From Planococcus sp. MSAK28401 (GTDB lineage Bacteria; Bacillota; Bacilli; Bacillales_A; Planococcaceae), in NCBI RefSeq assembly GCF_018283455.1, contig NZ_JAAMTH010000001.1, positions 2,957,501-3,021,500 on the forward strand: DNA of 64,000 nt, written 5' to 3'. Positions 34,410-41,855 of this stretch are shown here, in pieces. The first letter of the stretch is position 1. Each line of letters opens with the position of its first letter. Position numbers and translations under genes: made by a program. Under the pieces are notes generated by a model that worked only from the letters and a program-made list of their open reading frames with translations, was not told where the DNA came from and searched no databases.

Positions 34410-35312
34410 ATGAAAACATTATCTGCACAAGATGTCATTTACGCTTTTTCCAACACACATGAACCGAGCTTGCGTGCAGCGCCCGGCGATACCGTGAAGA
34501 TCGATACCTTCGATTGCTTTAAAAACCAGCTCCAGTCGAGTGACCAGGAAGTCGCCGCCATCGACTGGGACCAGGTGAATCCCGCGACAGGGCCGATCTT
34601 CATTGAAGGTGCCGAAATCGGCGATGTGTTGAAAGTGGAGATCAAAGACCTCGAAATCGGCGAGCAAGGCGTCATGGTCACTGGACCAGACCTCGGCGTG
34701 ATGGGCCACCGGATGGAAACGATGGAATCGAAAATCATCCCCATCCAAAATGGCAAAGCCATCTTCAATGAACGCCTGCAGCTGCCGCTGAATCCGATGA
34801 TTGGCGTCATTGGCGTTGCCCCGGAAGGCGAACCCGTTTCCTGCGGTACGCCAGGCGCACATGGCGGCAATATGGATACGAAATTGATCACAAAAGGCGC
34901 AACGCTTTATTTCCCTGTGGCGGCTGAAGGCGCGCTGTTTGCACTCGGTGATTTCCATGCGGCGATGGGTGACGGCGAAATCAGTGTTTCGGGCATTGAA
35001 GTGCCGGGCAGCGCCACTGTCCAATTCGATGTCATCAAAGGCAGCCACCTGAAGCACCCTTTGCTTGAAAACGAAGAGGGCTTGGCATTTCTCGTCTCGG
35101 CGATGACCTTGGACGAAGCCGTTTCCACTGCGGTTGAGGAAATGATCGATCTATTGCTGCCTCAATCCAACTTATCCCTCAGCGAAATGACCATGCTCAT
35201 GAGTGCAGCCGGTGAAACGCAGATCAGCCAAGTCGTCGACCCTCTTGTGACAGCCAGGTTCTTTGTTCCACACCATGTTCTGCAAGGACTAGGATTCCGT
35301 TTATTTTCTTAA
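34410..35312 (+). CDS. Acetamidase/formamidase family hydrolase
   Basis: A 300-residue FmdA/AmdA-type amidase that would release ammonia from formamide or acetamide. Family blocks: ATGPIFIEGAEIGDVLKVEI, PMIGVIGVAPEG, CGTPGAHGGNMDTKLIT and ALGDFHAAMGDGEISVSGIE. The ATG at 34410 follows AAAGGAG. It is monocistronic with no clear link to its neighbours. Confidence 0.9.
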   Translation: MKTLSAQDVIYAFSNTHEPSLRAAPGDTVKIDTFDCFKNQLQSSDQEVAAIDWDQVNPATGPIFIEGAEIGDVLKVEIKDLEIGEQGVMVTGPDLGVMGHRMETMESKIIPIQNGKAIFNERLQLPLNPMIGVIGVAPEGEPVSCGTPGAHGGNMDTKLITKGATLYFPVAAEGALFALGDFHAAMGDGEISVSGIEVPGSATVQFDVIKGSHLKHPLLENEEGLAFLVSAMTLDEAVSTAVEEMIDLLLPQSNLSLSEMTMLMSAAGETQISQVVDPLVTARFFVPHHVLQGLGFRLFS

Positions 35313-35419
35313 TATGGGAATTACAAGGAGATATCGAGCTGTTTAGACGTCTGAATCGTCAGACTTTTGAGCGACGAAAGATTTTATGTTACACTCAAGA
35401 AAAAATGTAGGTGATTAGA

Positions 35420-36439
35420 ATGGTAGGAAGAAATGATCCGTGTCCATGTGGCAGCGGAAAGAAATATAAAAAATGTCACGGGAAACAACAGACAGTTTCC
35501 ATCAATGATCTGGTGAACGAAGAACTGTTCCAAGTCAGACAGCAATTCTTCTCGGAAAACCCGAACCGTGACCAGCTAACGGATTTCCGCGCGCTCCAAC
35601 AGGAATGGCAGCCGCGCTTGATGAAATCGATGGCGGAAAACGATGCACAAGCTTTTGTCATCGAAAACTTCCTGTTCATGCAAAAACCGGAACTATGGCA
35701 AAACTTCCTGTCTAAGCAGATCGAACAGACGCAGCGCCCAACAACGCAAGAAGTGTTGGAACAATGGTCAAACTTCCGTGTATTCCTTGGCCAGTTGGTC
35801 TCAGGCGATACAGAAAAAGCGGAATTGAAAGACGCCTTTACCGGCGAAACTTACGTCATGGCAGACCAGCCGCCGACGGATATGGAAGAAGATCAAGGAC
35901 TTCTCGCGATTCTTCTGCCGGACGCGCGCGCAGGCGAACAAGGCATCTTGTTCTTGAACGGCTATTTGACGATTGTCGGCAAATTCGCCCCATTCTTTGA
36001 GCAACTGCAAAAGCGCATTGAAGAAAAAGGCGCTTCAGCGAACGAAGACTATCTTCGCGAGCATTATCTTGAAGTGGTCGAGCATATCGTCCAATACTCG
36101 ACAGGCGCTGTTGAGGAAAGCGTCGAGCTTTCCCCAGAGCATCAATCCGTTATGGACGAATTGAAAAAACACATCGACGAAGCGGACTTCGACGAAGAAA
36201 CCGTGACGAATGTGACAAGCATCCTCAACAGCTACCTGGTCAGCCAGCAGCCAACCGTCCAGAAACCGGAAGCACTTGTTGCCGGCTACTGGCGCTTCCT
36301 GCAAGACCACGAACTGATTCAAGGGCCGATGCTTTCTGCAAAAGACTTGAGTGAAAAATTCGGTGTTTCGTCCAGCACGATCTTGAAACGCTCTAAAGAG
36401 TTCGGTTCTTATTTTGAAGAACTGCTAGCTAAAAAATAA
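35420..36439 (+). CDS. SEC-C motif protein
   Basis: A 339-residue protein opening with a SEC-C zinc motif, [14 protein letters not shown], at residues 7-20. This motif is also found at the end of SecA. The remainder is helical and acidic with no domain I can name; a helix-turn-helix-like end ([19 protein letters not shown]) suggests nucleic-acid contact. The ATG at 35420 was preferred over a GTG three codons earlier. It ends at the terminator split by IS copy 2. Confidence 0.8.
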   Translation: MVGRNDPCPCGSGKKYKKCHGKQQTVSINDLVNEELFQVRQQFFSENPNRDQLTDFRALQQEWQPRLMKSMAENDAQAFVIENFLFMQKPELWQNFLSKQIEQTQRPTTQEVLEQWSNFRVFLGQLVSGDTEKAELKDAFTGETYVMADQPPTDMEEDQGLLAILLPDARAGEQGILFLNGYLTIVGKFAPFFEQLQKRIEEKGASANEDYLREHYLEVVEHIVQYSTGAVEESVELSPEHQSVMDELKKHIDEADFDEETVTNVTSILNSYLVSQQPTVQKPEALVAGYWRFLQDHELIQGPMLSAKDLSEKFGVSSSTILKRSKEFGSYFEELLAKK

Positions 36440-36467
36440 TTGAGAAAAGCACCGGAATGGTAGTGCA

Positions 36468-36509
36468 CCCCAAAAGTTAGAGTTCAAATCTAACTTTTGG
36501 GGTGTTTTT
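36468..36509 (+). terminator. IS-borne terminator hairpin, copy 2
   Basis: 14-bp perfect stem (36468-36481 with 36489-36502), 7-nt loop and T5, identical to the one in copy 1. It would end SEC-C gene transcripts in place of the split host terminator. Confidence 0.75.
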
Positions 36510-36511
36510 AT

Positions 36512-37069
36512 ATGGCGAAATATAGCGAAGAATTTAAGTTGAAGCTAGTGAAGGAATACGCAGAAGGAAAGTTGGGGTATAGACGCTTAGCCCACAAATA
36601 CGGCTTGCCAGATCCCTCTCCGATTATGCGCTGGGTTCGGGCGTATCAGGAGTTTGGCCTTAAAGCCTTGCGGAGAAAGCAGACAAAACAAGTGTATTCT
36701 GTTCAATTCAAAGTGGATGTATTACACTTTATGGAACACACAGGTGCTTCTTACCAAGACGCAGCGCTCCATTTCAAGATGAACAATCCTTCACTCATTG
36801 TGAATTGGAACCGTCGAGTTCTGGCGAAAGGGGTAAAAGGCCTGGAAGCACGAGCGAAAGGACGGCCCTCCATGTCAAAAAGACCAAAACCGATCAAGAA
36901 CGAAAAGCCCCTGTCTCGGGAAGCGCAATTGGAACGGGAGAATGAGCTCCTTCGTTTGGAAGTGGCGTATTTAAAAAAGTTAAAAGCTTTCCAGGAGAAT
37001 CCGGATGCCTTCCTCGAAAAGCACAAGCAGCGCTGGCGTTCGAACTCCACGAAGAAGGATTCCGATTAA
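36512..37069 (+). CDS. IS3-family transposase OrfA, copy 2
   Basis: A 185-residue OrfA identical to copy 1 except Leu in DAALHFKMN and Ala in RRVLAKGVKG. Two helix-turn-helix units and a leucine zipper are present. Confidence 0.93.
   Translation: MAKYSEEFKLKLVKEYAEGKLGYRRLAHKYGLPDPSPIMRWVRAYQEFGLKALRRKQTKQVYSVQFKVDVLHFMEHTGASYQDAALHFKMNNPSLIVNWNRRVLAKGVKGLEARAKGRPSMSKRPKPIKNEKPLSREAQLERENELLRLEVAYLKKLKAFQENPDAFLEKHKQRWRSNSTKKDSD
36973..36979 (+). other. Programmed -1 frameshift heptamer, IS copy 2
   Basis: A AAA AAG in the OrfA frame, as in copy 1, with the -1 frame open into OrfB. Confidence 0.85.
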
Positions 37070-37074
37070 CGGAT

Positions 37075-37896
37075 GTGTTAAACATCGTCGATCTTCCAGA
37101 TGCGACCTACCATTACCATCGCCAGCGATTCGATTGCGAAGACCCGGACCGGGAGTGGAAAACAGTGATCCGGATGCTCTTCGAGAAGCACCAAGGCCGT
37201 TACGGATACCGACGGATTCATTTGGAATTGCGAGCACAGGGATACGACATCAATCATAAGAAAGTCCAGCGTCTCATGCGAGACTTGGGATTGAACTGCG
37301 TGAAGTTCATCCGGAAATCCCGCTACAAGTCGTATAAGGGGAAAGTCGGAACCCTCGCTAAAAACCGGATGAACCGCAGGTTTTCCACACCGTATGCCCT
37401 GCAAAAACTGACAACAGATGTGACCGAGTTCAAATGTACGGGCGAACAAAAACTTTATTTAAGTCCAGTGATGGATCTCTATAACGGCGAAGTCATTGGG
37501 TTCAGTATGGCCAAACGACCGACGCTGGAATTCGTGATGGAATCACTTAACCAAGCCCTGCCAGTGATTCAGGAACAAGCGGTTTACCGGACCCCCCTCC
37601 ATTCCGATCAAGGGTGGCATTACCAGCACGTTGCCTGGGTGAAAGCGTTGAAAAAACAACGCATCTTCCAGAGCATGTCCCGAAAAGGGACCTGTGCCGA
37701 CAATGCGGCCATGGAAAATTTCTTTGGTCTCCTAAAGCAAGAGATGTATTACGGAGAAACGTTGGTTTCGTATGAAGAGTTAAAACAGCGGATTGAACAC
37801 TATATCGATTACTACAACAATGAACGCATTAAACAAAAATTGGCCGGCATGAGCCCGGTGAAATACCGAGCACATGCCAGCCAATTAGCTGCATGA
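37075..37896 (+). CDS. IS3-family transposase OrfB, copy 2
   Basis: A 273-residue integrase core with all DDE residues (LTTDVTEF, TPLHSDQG, NAAMENFF). It carries Pro in TPLHSDQG, the usual residue in IS3 transposases, where copy 1 has Thr; copy 1 may be the derived allele. Two silent changes near the first Asp also separate the copies. Confidence 0.93.
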   Translation: MLNIVDLPDATYHYHRQRFDCEDPDREWKTVIRMLFEKHQGRYGYRRIHLELRAQGYDINHKKVQRLMRDLGLNCVKFIRKSRYKSYKGKVGTLAKNRMNRRFSTPYALQKLTTDVTEFKCTGEQKLYLSPVMDLYNGEVIGFSMAKRPTLEFVMESLNQALPVIQEQAVYRTPLHSDQGWHYQHVAWVKALKKQRIFQSMSRKGTCADNAAMENFFGLLKQEMYYGETLVSYEELKQRIEHYIDYYNNERIKQKLAGMSPVKYRAHASQLAA

Positions 37897-37945
37897 ACTA
37901 AACTCTAACTTTAAGGGGTCACTACCAATTGCCTCCGGTGCTTTT

Positions 37946-38158
37946 TTATTCGCCATTTTTCCGTCTGAATGTGATCAGGATATACAATAAAATACCAGAA
38001 ACCGCGAAAAACAAGTATACGCGCCAAAATGGCCCACTTAGCCAAGTCACGGAGGCAAAGCCGAACCCATTGTTCAATAGCGTAAAAAGAAACAGGATGA
38101 TGCTCAGGAAAAACACTCCCATGCCTAAAAAGCGAAAAAAATTCAGGACAGCTTCCAT
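37946..38158 (-). CDS. Small two-helix membrane protein, unknown
   Basis: A 70-residue protein with two hydrophobic helices (MGVFFLSIILFLFTLL and VYLFFAVSGILLYILITF) and a basic end RRKNGE. No family recognised. A weak GAGGTGAG site precedes the ATG. Its terminator arm was separated from its partner by IS copy 2. Confidence 0.6.
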   Translation of the reverse strand: MEAVLNFFRFLGMGVFFLSIILFLFTLLNNGFGFASVTWLSGPFWRVYLFFAVSGILLYILITFRRKNGE

Positions 38159-38285
38159 CTTTTCATCTCACCTCAATTCTCTTACTCTCCTATTCCCGAA
38201 ATCGCTTAACTTGAACAAAAACCAGGCCGTTTCTTAAATTCTATACTTATAAGGTGCCTCCTCTTTCGCTGCACTTATTTCGCAA

Positions 38286-38453
38286 CTATCCACAAAATCC
38301 CGTTTAATAGCCGATTCTGGGGGAAAGCTGGTAATGACCGCGAAAAAACGGCAGTTATGCACACTATTTATTAAAAAACCGTGGGTTATGTGGGTAAATG
38401 TCTAAATTTACAGTCGATTTCTACCGGAAGTTGACTTATCCACATGTTGATAA
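38286..38453. promoter_or_regulatory. Cluster of five DnaA-box-like sites
   Basis: In the gap 38159-38493 there are two consensus boxes, TTATGCACA (38355-38363) and TTATCCACA (38436-38444), and three with one mismatch: CTATCCACA (38286-38294), TGTGGGTAA (38389-38397, reverse) and TGTTGATAA (38445-38453, reverse). The last two listed on the right abut head to head. No dnaA, dnaN or other origin gene is nearby. It could titrate or reload DnaA, or regulate the DUF421 gene. Confidence 0.55.
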
Positions 38454-38493
38454 CCCATTCATATCATTCACATTACGGAAGGAGGAAGAGATT

Positions 38494-39012
38494 ATGTTTG
38501 AAATAACTTGGGATAGTTTTATCCGAATCATCACTGTAGGAGTTCTGGCGTATATTGGGCTGCTGATTTTTTTAAGAACTTCAGGCAAGCGTACTTTGAC
38601 GAAACTCAATGCGTTTGATTTGGTCGTCACTGTTGCTCTCGGTTCCACTTTGGCGACGATTCTGCTTAACAGCCAAATCAGCTTATGGGAAGGCTTGACT
38701 GCATTTGCCGTCCTGATCGGATTGCAGTATTTATTGACATTTACAGCTGTCCGCTTGTCGTGGTTTAACGATTTGATCAAATCCGAACCGCGCCTTTTGT
38801 TTTTGGAAGGTGAATTTCTCCAACAAGCTATGCGCAAGGAACGAGTTAAGGATATTGAAATTATGCAGGCTGTACGCAATTCAGGTGAAGGCGATCTGCA
38901 AAACGTCAAAGCTGTCATTCTTGAAACAGACGGCAGCATGTCCATCATCTCCAATAAAACAGGTTCAGCTCTTGCGAACGTCAAAGGGCATACAAAAAAG
39001 GATCCCGTATAG
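38494..39012 (+). CDS. DUF421 membrane protein (YetF-like)
   Basis: A 172-residue protein. Three N-terminal helices (about 10-85) are followed by a cytoplasmic YetF-type domain with LRTSGKRTLTKLNAFDLVVTVALGS and RNSGEGDLQNVKAVILETDGSMSII. In spores and vegetative cells such proteins are membrane-bound; role poorly known. The ATG at 38494 follows GGAAGGAGG; earlier in-frame codons lie in the DnaA-box region. Confidence 0.85.
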   Translation: MFEITWDSFIRIITVGVLAYIGLLIFLRTSGKRTLTKLNAFDLVVTVALGSTLATILLNSQISLWEGLTAFAVLIGLQYLLTFTAVRLSWFNDLIKSEPRLLFLEGEFLQQAMRKERVKDIEIMQAVRNSGEGDLQNVKAVILETDGSMSIISNKTGSALANVKGHTKKDPV

Positions 39013-39025
39013 GATCCTTTTTTTA
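38994..39025. terminator. Bidirectional terminator overlapping the DUF421 stop
   Basis: AAAAAAGGATCC and GGATCCTTTTTT around CGTATA; the hairpin spans the end of the DUF421 coding sequence and abuts the thioesterase stop. Confidence 0.85.
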
Positions 39026-39499
39026 TCTGGGCGTCTTCGCGCGTTGCTTCCGATGTTCCCTGCGTGCAGGCGCTGATTCAAAAAACAGCTTCTCCCCTTC
39101 TGTCTCAGGGTAGACCGGTGGCACCGGCGTCGGTTTTCCGTTCTCGCCGATTGCGACCAGCGTCAAAAACGATTCAGTCGTCAAACGTTCTTCTCCGGTT
39201 TCCAGATTCTTCGATTTGACGCGCACATACACTTCCATCGACGTTCTGCCAGTCGAAGTGACGTTTGCCTCCAATTCCAGTACATCGCCCACTTTCGCCG
39301 ACGACAGGAAATCCACTGAGTCGATCGATGCAGTCACCACGATATGGCGGCTCGCATGTTTCATAGCCGAGATCCCGGCAATTTCATCGATATAGGCAAG
39401 CACTTTCCCGCCGAAAATCGATTCCATGTGATTGGTGTCAGGCGGCAGTACCAGCTTTGTCTGTATTGTCCGTGATTCACTCATAGGTTTCGCTTCCAT
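39023..39499 (-). CDS. Acyl-CoA thioesterase, hotdog fold
   Basis: A 158-residue YkhA/YciA-type thioesterase that hydrolyses acyl-CoA. Hotdog blocks: LPPDTNHMESIFGGKVLAYIDEIAGISAMKH and VVTASIDSVDFLSSAKVGDVLELEA. The tail is basic (RREHRKQRAKTPR). The ATG at 39499 follows GAGGAGG. Confidence 0.88.
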   Translation of the reverse strand: MEAKPMSESRTIQTKLVLPPDTNHMESIFGGKVLAYIDEIAGISAMKHASRHIVVTASIDSVDFLSSAKVGDVLELEANVTSTGRTSMEVYVRVKSKNLETGEERLTTESFLTLVAIGENGKPTPVPPVYPETEGEKLFFESAPARREHRKQRAKTPR

Positions 39500-39636
39500 A
39501 TATGTTCCTCCTCTTTCTTCTTTAAGGTTATTCCCGCTGCAGAAAATTCTCAATCCACTACGGGTTTATTCTAACCGAAAAACAAAAACCGAAATTCCTC
39601 CTTATGGTAAAGTGGAAAAAAGGAGGAATCAAGTCC

Positions 39637-40455
39637 ATGTCTGATCTTTTTCAAATTCTGAACACACCCGATTTTCAATCCAAGGATTCGCTGAAGCGGC
39701 AACTGCAGGAGCTCGGAATTGCTGCAGGCGATCATTTGATGGTCCATTCTTCACTAAAGTCGATGGGCTGGATAGCCGGAGGCGCGCAGGCAGTTGTTGA
39801 AGCCTTGATGGAAGTCATCACTCCGGAAGGCACTCTCGTTATGCCTTCACAGTCTGCCGATAATTCCGATCCCGTCTATTGGATGGCTCCACCGATTCCT
39901 GAGAATTGGCATCAGCCAACACGCGAGCAGATGCCTGCCTACGACCCGCACCTGACGAATATGCACGGGATGGGAAAAATACCTGAATGTCTCCACCGCC
40001 ACCCAGCAACGATCCGCAGCCCCCATCCAACTCATTCCTTCATCGGCTGGGGGCGTCTTGCCGCTGAATGGATGGCTGAACAGCCCCTGGAGGATTCTTT
40101 CGGGCCCGCTTCGCCTCTTGGAAAAATGATGGCGCATCAGGTGAAAATTCTGCTTATCGGCACTGGATTCGATTCATGCACCGCGCTCCATTATGCCGAA
40201 TTTTCACAGCCGGAACGCACCACTTCCCCGCAAGGCGCGGCGATGTACATAAACGGAGAGCGGCAATGGGCCACATACGATTGCGTCGATATGGATTCTG
40301 ACCGTTTCCCAGAAATCGCCAAAGACTTTCCCGGCACTATCACTAAAGGAATTCTCGGGCAGGCTGAAACCCAGCTCACTGAAATGCGCCCGCTCGTGCA
40401 GTTCGCTAACGACTGGCTCAGGCGAAATCCAGCCCCACAGAAACAGGAAAGTTAA
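39637..40455 (+). CDS. AAC(3)-family aminoglycoside N3'-acetyltransferase-like protein
   Basis: A 272-residue antibiotic acetyltransferase family member. Family blocks: GDHLMVHSSLKSMGWIAGGAQAVVEALMEVITPEGTLVMP, SPHPTHSFIGWG and GTGFDSCTALHYAE. Chromosomal YokD-type relatives are common in Bacillales and often have no known drug activity, so resistance should not be assumed. The ATG at 39637 follows AAAGGAGG. Confidence 0.85.
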   Translation: MSDLFQILNTPDFQSKDSLKRQLQELGIAAGDHLMVHSSLKSMGWIAGGAQAVVEALMEVITPEGTLVMPSQSADNSDPVYWMAPPIPENWHQPTREQMPAYDPHLTNMHGMGKIPECLHRHPATIRSPHPTHSFIGWGRLAAEWMAEQPLEDSFGPASPLGKMMAHQVKILLIGTGFDSCTALHYAEFSQPERTTSPQGAAMYINGERQWATYDCVDMDSDRFPEIAKDFPGTITKGILGQAETQLTEMRPLVQFANDWLRRNPAPQKQES

Positions 40456-40500
40456 AAAAATAGGCTGAAGCGGCAGGCACCTGCCACTTCAGCCTATTTT
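40456..40500. terminator. Bidirectional terminator
   Basis: AATAGGCTGAAG-GGCAGG and CCTGCC-CTTCAGCCTATT, with one mismatch and a 3-nt loop. A-run and T-run on the two sides; shared by the AAC(3)-like and fic genes. Confidence 0.9.
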
Positions 40501-40528
40501 GCTGTCGAAATACATCCGGTTGACGCAT

Positions 40529-41116
40529 TCAACTAATGATTTCTCCTAATAAAGCTTCCAGTCGCTCATTGTCTTTATTAAAAGAATCCACAAATGCATT
40601 GATGATGTGGGCAGGTTCTTCAATCTTCGCCCAATCCAACCTGTAGCCGGCATTCGATGCCAGTTGGCGGGCAAATTCCCGGACCGTCCTGCCATTGCCT
40701 TCACGGAAAGGATGGAGTGCATTCAATTCCGCTAAATAATGTGCAAGTCGTACAATAAAAACATCTTTGCCTAGATCCTTCAGATAAGCCTCCTCAGCCA
40801 ATTCATCGAAAAGCTGTTTCAGTTGGCCCGCCAAGTGTTTAGGATGGGCGAATGTCGAACTTCCTTTGGACGTCATTTCCTCACGAAGCTTCCCGGCAAA
40901 CGGGTAGACGTCCTGCAGCAGGCAACGATGAATATCGAGGAACACCTTGAGGTCGGAGGGATCTTTCGGCTTTTTTAATTGCAGTTCCGACAAGCGGTAA
41001 AGCGCATAGACCGTTTCCAATTCCTTCAGCTTGTCTTCATCGCGGATATCGAATGCATTGACCAACACATCGGTTCCAGGGTAGCAATACAGGGGAGTAT
41101 GCTGGTATTTAGACAT
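40529..41116 (-). CDS. fic: Fic-domain toxin, AMP-transferase type
   Basis: A 195-residue Fic protein. The full catalytic motif HPFREGNGR starts at His135, and TSKGSSTFAHPKHL is the substrate flap region. Such enzymes transfer AMP from ATP to target proteins such as gyrase subunits and block growth. The start overlaps the upstream antitoxin-like gene by 8 bp. Because the inhibitory helix is in the neighbour, this is a class I Fic. Confidence 0.88.
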   Translation of the reverse strand: MSKYQHTPLYCYPGTDVLVNAFDIRDEDKLKELETVYALYRLSELQLKKPKDPSDLKVFLDIHRCLLQDVYPFAGKLREEMTSKGSSTFAHPKHLAGQLKQLFDELAEEAYLKDLGKDVFIVRLAHYLAELNALHPFREGNGRTVREFARQLASNAGYRLDWAKIEEPAHIINAFVDSFNKDNERLEALLGEIIS

Positions 41117-41297
41117 CGAAGCGTGCTTTGATGGCCTGATGGAATTGAGCTTCCGTCCGTTCTCCGGTCAGGACAGAGCGGACAAAATTCCGGTCTTCAC
41201 GGGTCACATCAAACCCTTCCGTTACAAGAGAGTGTTCGGCGCAGGAAATCGCGTGATTGGCTTGTTCATGGGATACCCGGTTAGCTAAATTCGTCAC
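41109..41297 (-). CDS. Fic antitoxin, VbhA-like
   Basis: A 62-residue protein with the class I Fic inhibitory motif S-x-x-x-E-G at residues 23-28 (SLVTEG). Glu27 would block ATP binding in the Fic active site. The C-terminal half (NFVRSVLTGERTEAQFHQAI) matches the VbhA pattern. A GTG start at 41297 is inferred from AAGGTGG 8 nt upstream; a GTG four codons earlier is the alternative. Confidence 0.78.
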   Translation of the reverse strand: MTNLANRVSHEQANHAISCAEHSLVTEGFDVTREDRNFVRSVLTGERTEAQFHQAIKARFDV

Positions 41298-41441
41298 ATG
41301 GATGACCACCTTTCATTCTCTTATTATAGCATTTTGGCGCCTTTTTTTCTACGATTGCCCCTCTTTAAAAATGGTTAAAATGGCTCTATAAAAGCTTTTT
41401 CACCTCACCGTTTCCTGCATTTTCTTTCGGCTGATGAACGC

Positions 41442-41474
41442 AAAAATCCCGGATGCCAGACATCCGGGATTTTT
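41442..41474 (-). terminator. Rho-independent terminator after the DUF779 gene
   Basis: AAAAATCCCGGATG pairs with CATCCGGGATTTTT around CCAGA. Confidence 0.9.
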
Positions 41475-41476
41475 GC

Positions 41477-41836
41477 TTATTGATTTTGCAGTTCTTCGGT
41501 TTCTTCTGCCGTGAAGACCCGTGAGCGAGTCAAGAATCGTTTTCCTTCTGCGCCTTCAAGCGAAAACATCCCGCCGCGCCCAGGCACGACATCGATGATC
41601 AATTGCGTATGGCTCCAATAGTCAAACTGGCTCTTATGCATATAAAACTCGCTGTCGCCGATGACACCCATCAATACATCCTGATCGCCGACCATCAAAT
41701 CCCCTTTTGGATAGCACATCGGAGAACTGCCGTCGCAGCAGCCTCCCGATTGATGAAACATCAACGGGCCGTGTTTTTCCTTCAAGGTATTGATCAGCTC
41801 CAAGGCGGCATCTGTGGCGATTACCCGTTCTGTCAT
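41477..41836 (-). CDS. DUF779 protein (aldehyde dehydrogenase partner)
   Basis: A 119-residue protein with the cysteine-rich block HQSGGCCDGSSPMCYPKGDL and YWSHTQLIIDVVPGRGGMFSLEG. DUF779 genes are often found beside acetaldehyde-type dehydrogenases, as here, 19 bp downstream of one. The cysteines may bind a metal. Function not established. Confidence 0.85.
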   Translation of the reverse strand: MTERVIATDAALELINTLKEKHGPLMFHQSGGCCDGSSPMCYPKGDLMVGDQDVLMGVIGDSEFYMHKSQFDYWSHTQLIIDVVPGRGGMFSLEGAEGKRFLTRSRVFTAEETEELQNQ

Positions 41837-41855
41837 GGCTAGCCCTTCTTTCTGA

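Larger units (their letters stand above)
36459..37926 (+). mobile_element. IS3-family (IS150-like) insertion sequence, copy 2
   Basis: Same 1468-bp element as 5666-7133, same orientation, also flanked by AAT on both sides. Only a handful of substitutions separate the copies. It has intact OrfA, frameshift site and OrfB. Each copy has its own target duplication and restorable target, so they are independent insertions and not ends of a composite transposon. Confidence 0.93.
36445..37945. terminator. Bidirectional terminator split by IS copy 2
   Basis: AAAAGCACCGG (36445-36455) and CCGGTGCTTTT (37935-37945) make an 11-bp stem once the IS is removed, with loop AATTGCCT. It lies between the convergent SEC-C gene and the small gene at 37946-38158. 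The IS is in the loop, at the AATTG that also occurs in the first insertion site. Confidence 0.8.

Noticed and set aside
34419..35057. Minus-strand reading frame of 212 codons
   Set aside because: Antisense to the acetamidase/formamidase gene; no ribosome site or domain.
5666..37926. Two IS copies in the same direction as ends of a 32-kb composite transposon
   Set aside because: Each copy has its own AAT pair and a restorable target hairpin, so they inserted independently; the genes between are ordinary chromosomal genes.
38286..38453. DnaA boxes as the chromosomal origin
   Set aside because: No dnaA, dnaN, rpmH or gyrase genes and no clear AT-rich unwinding element nearby.
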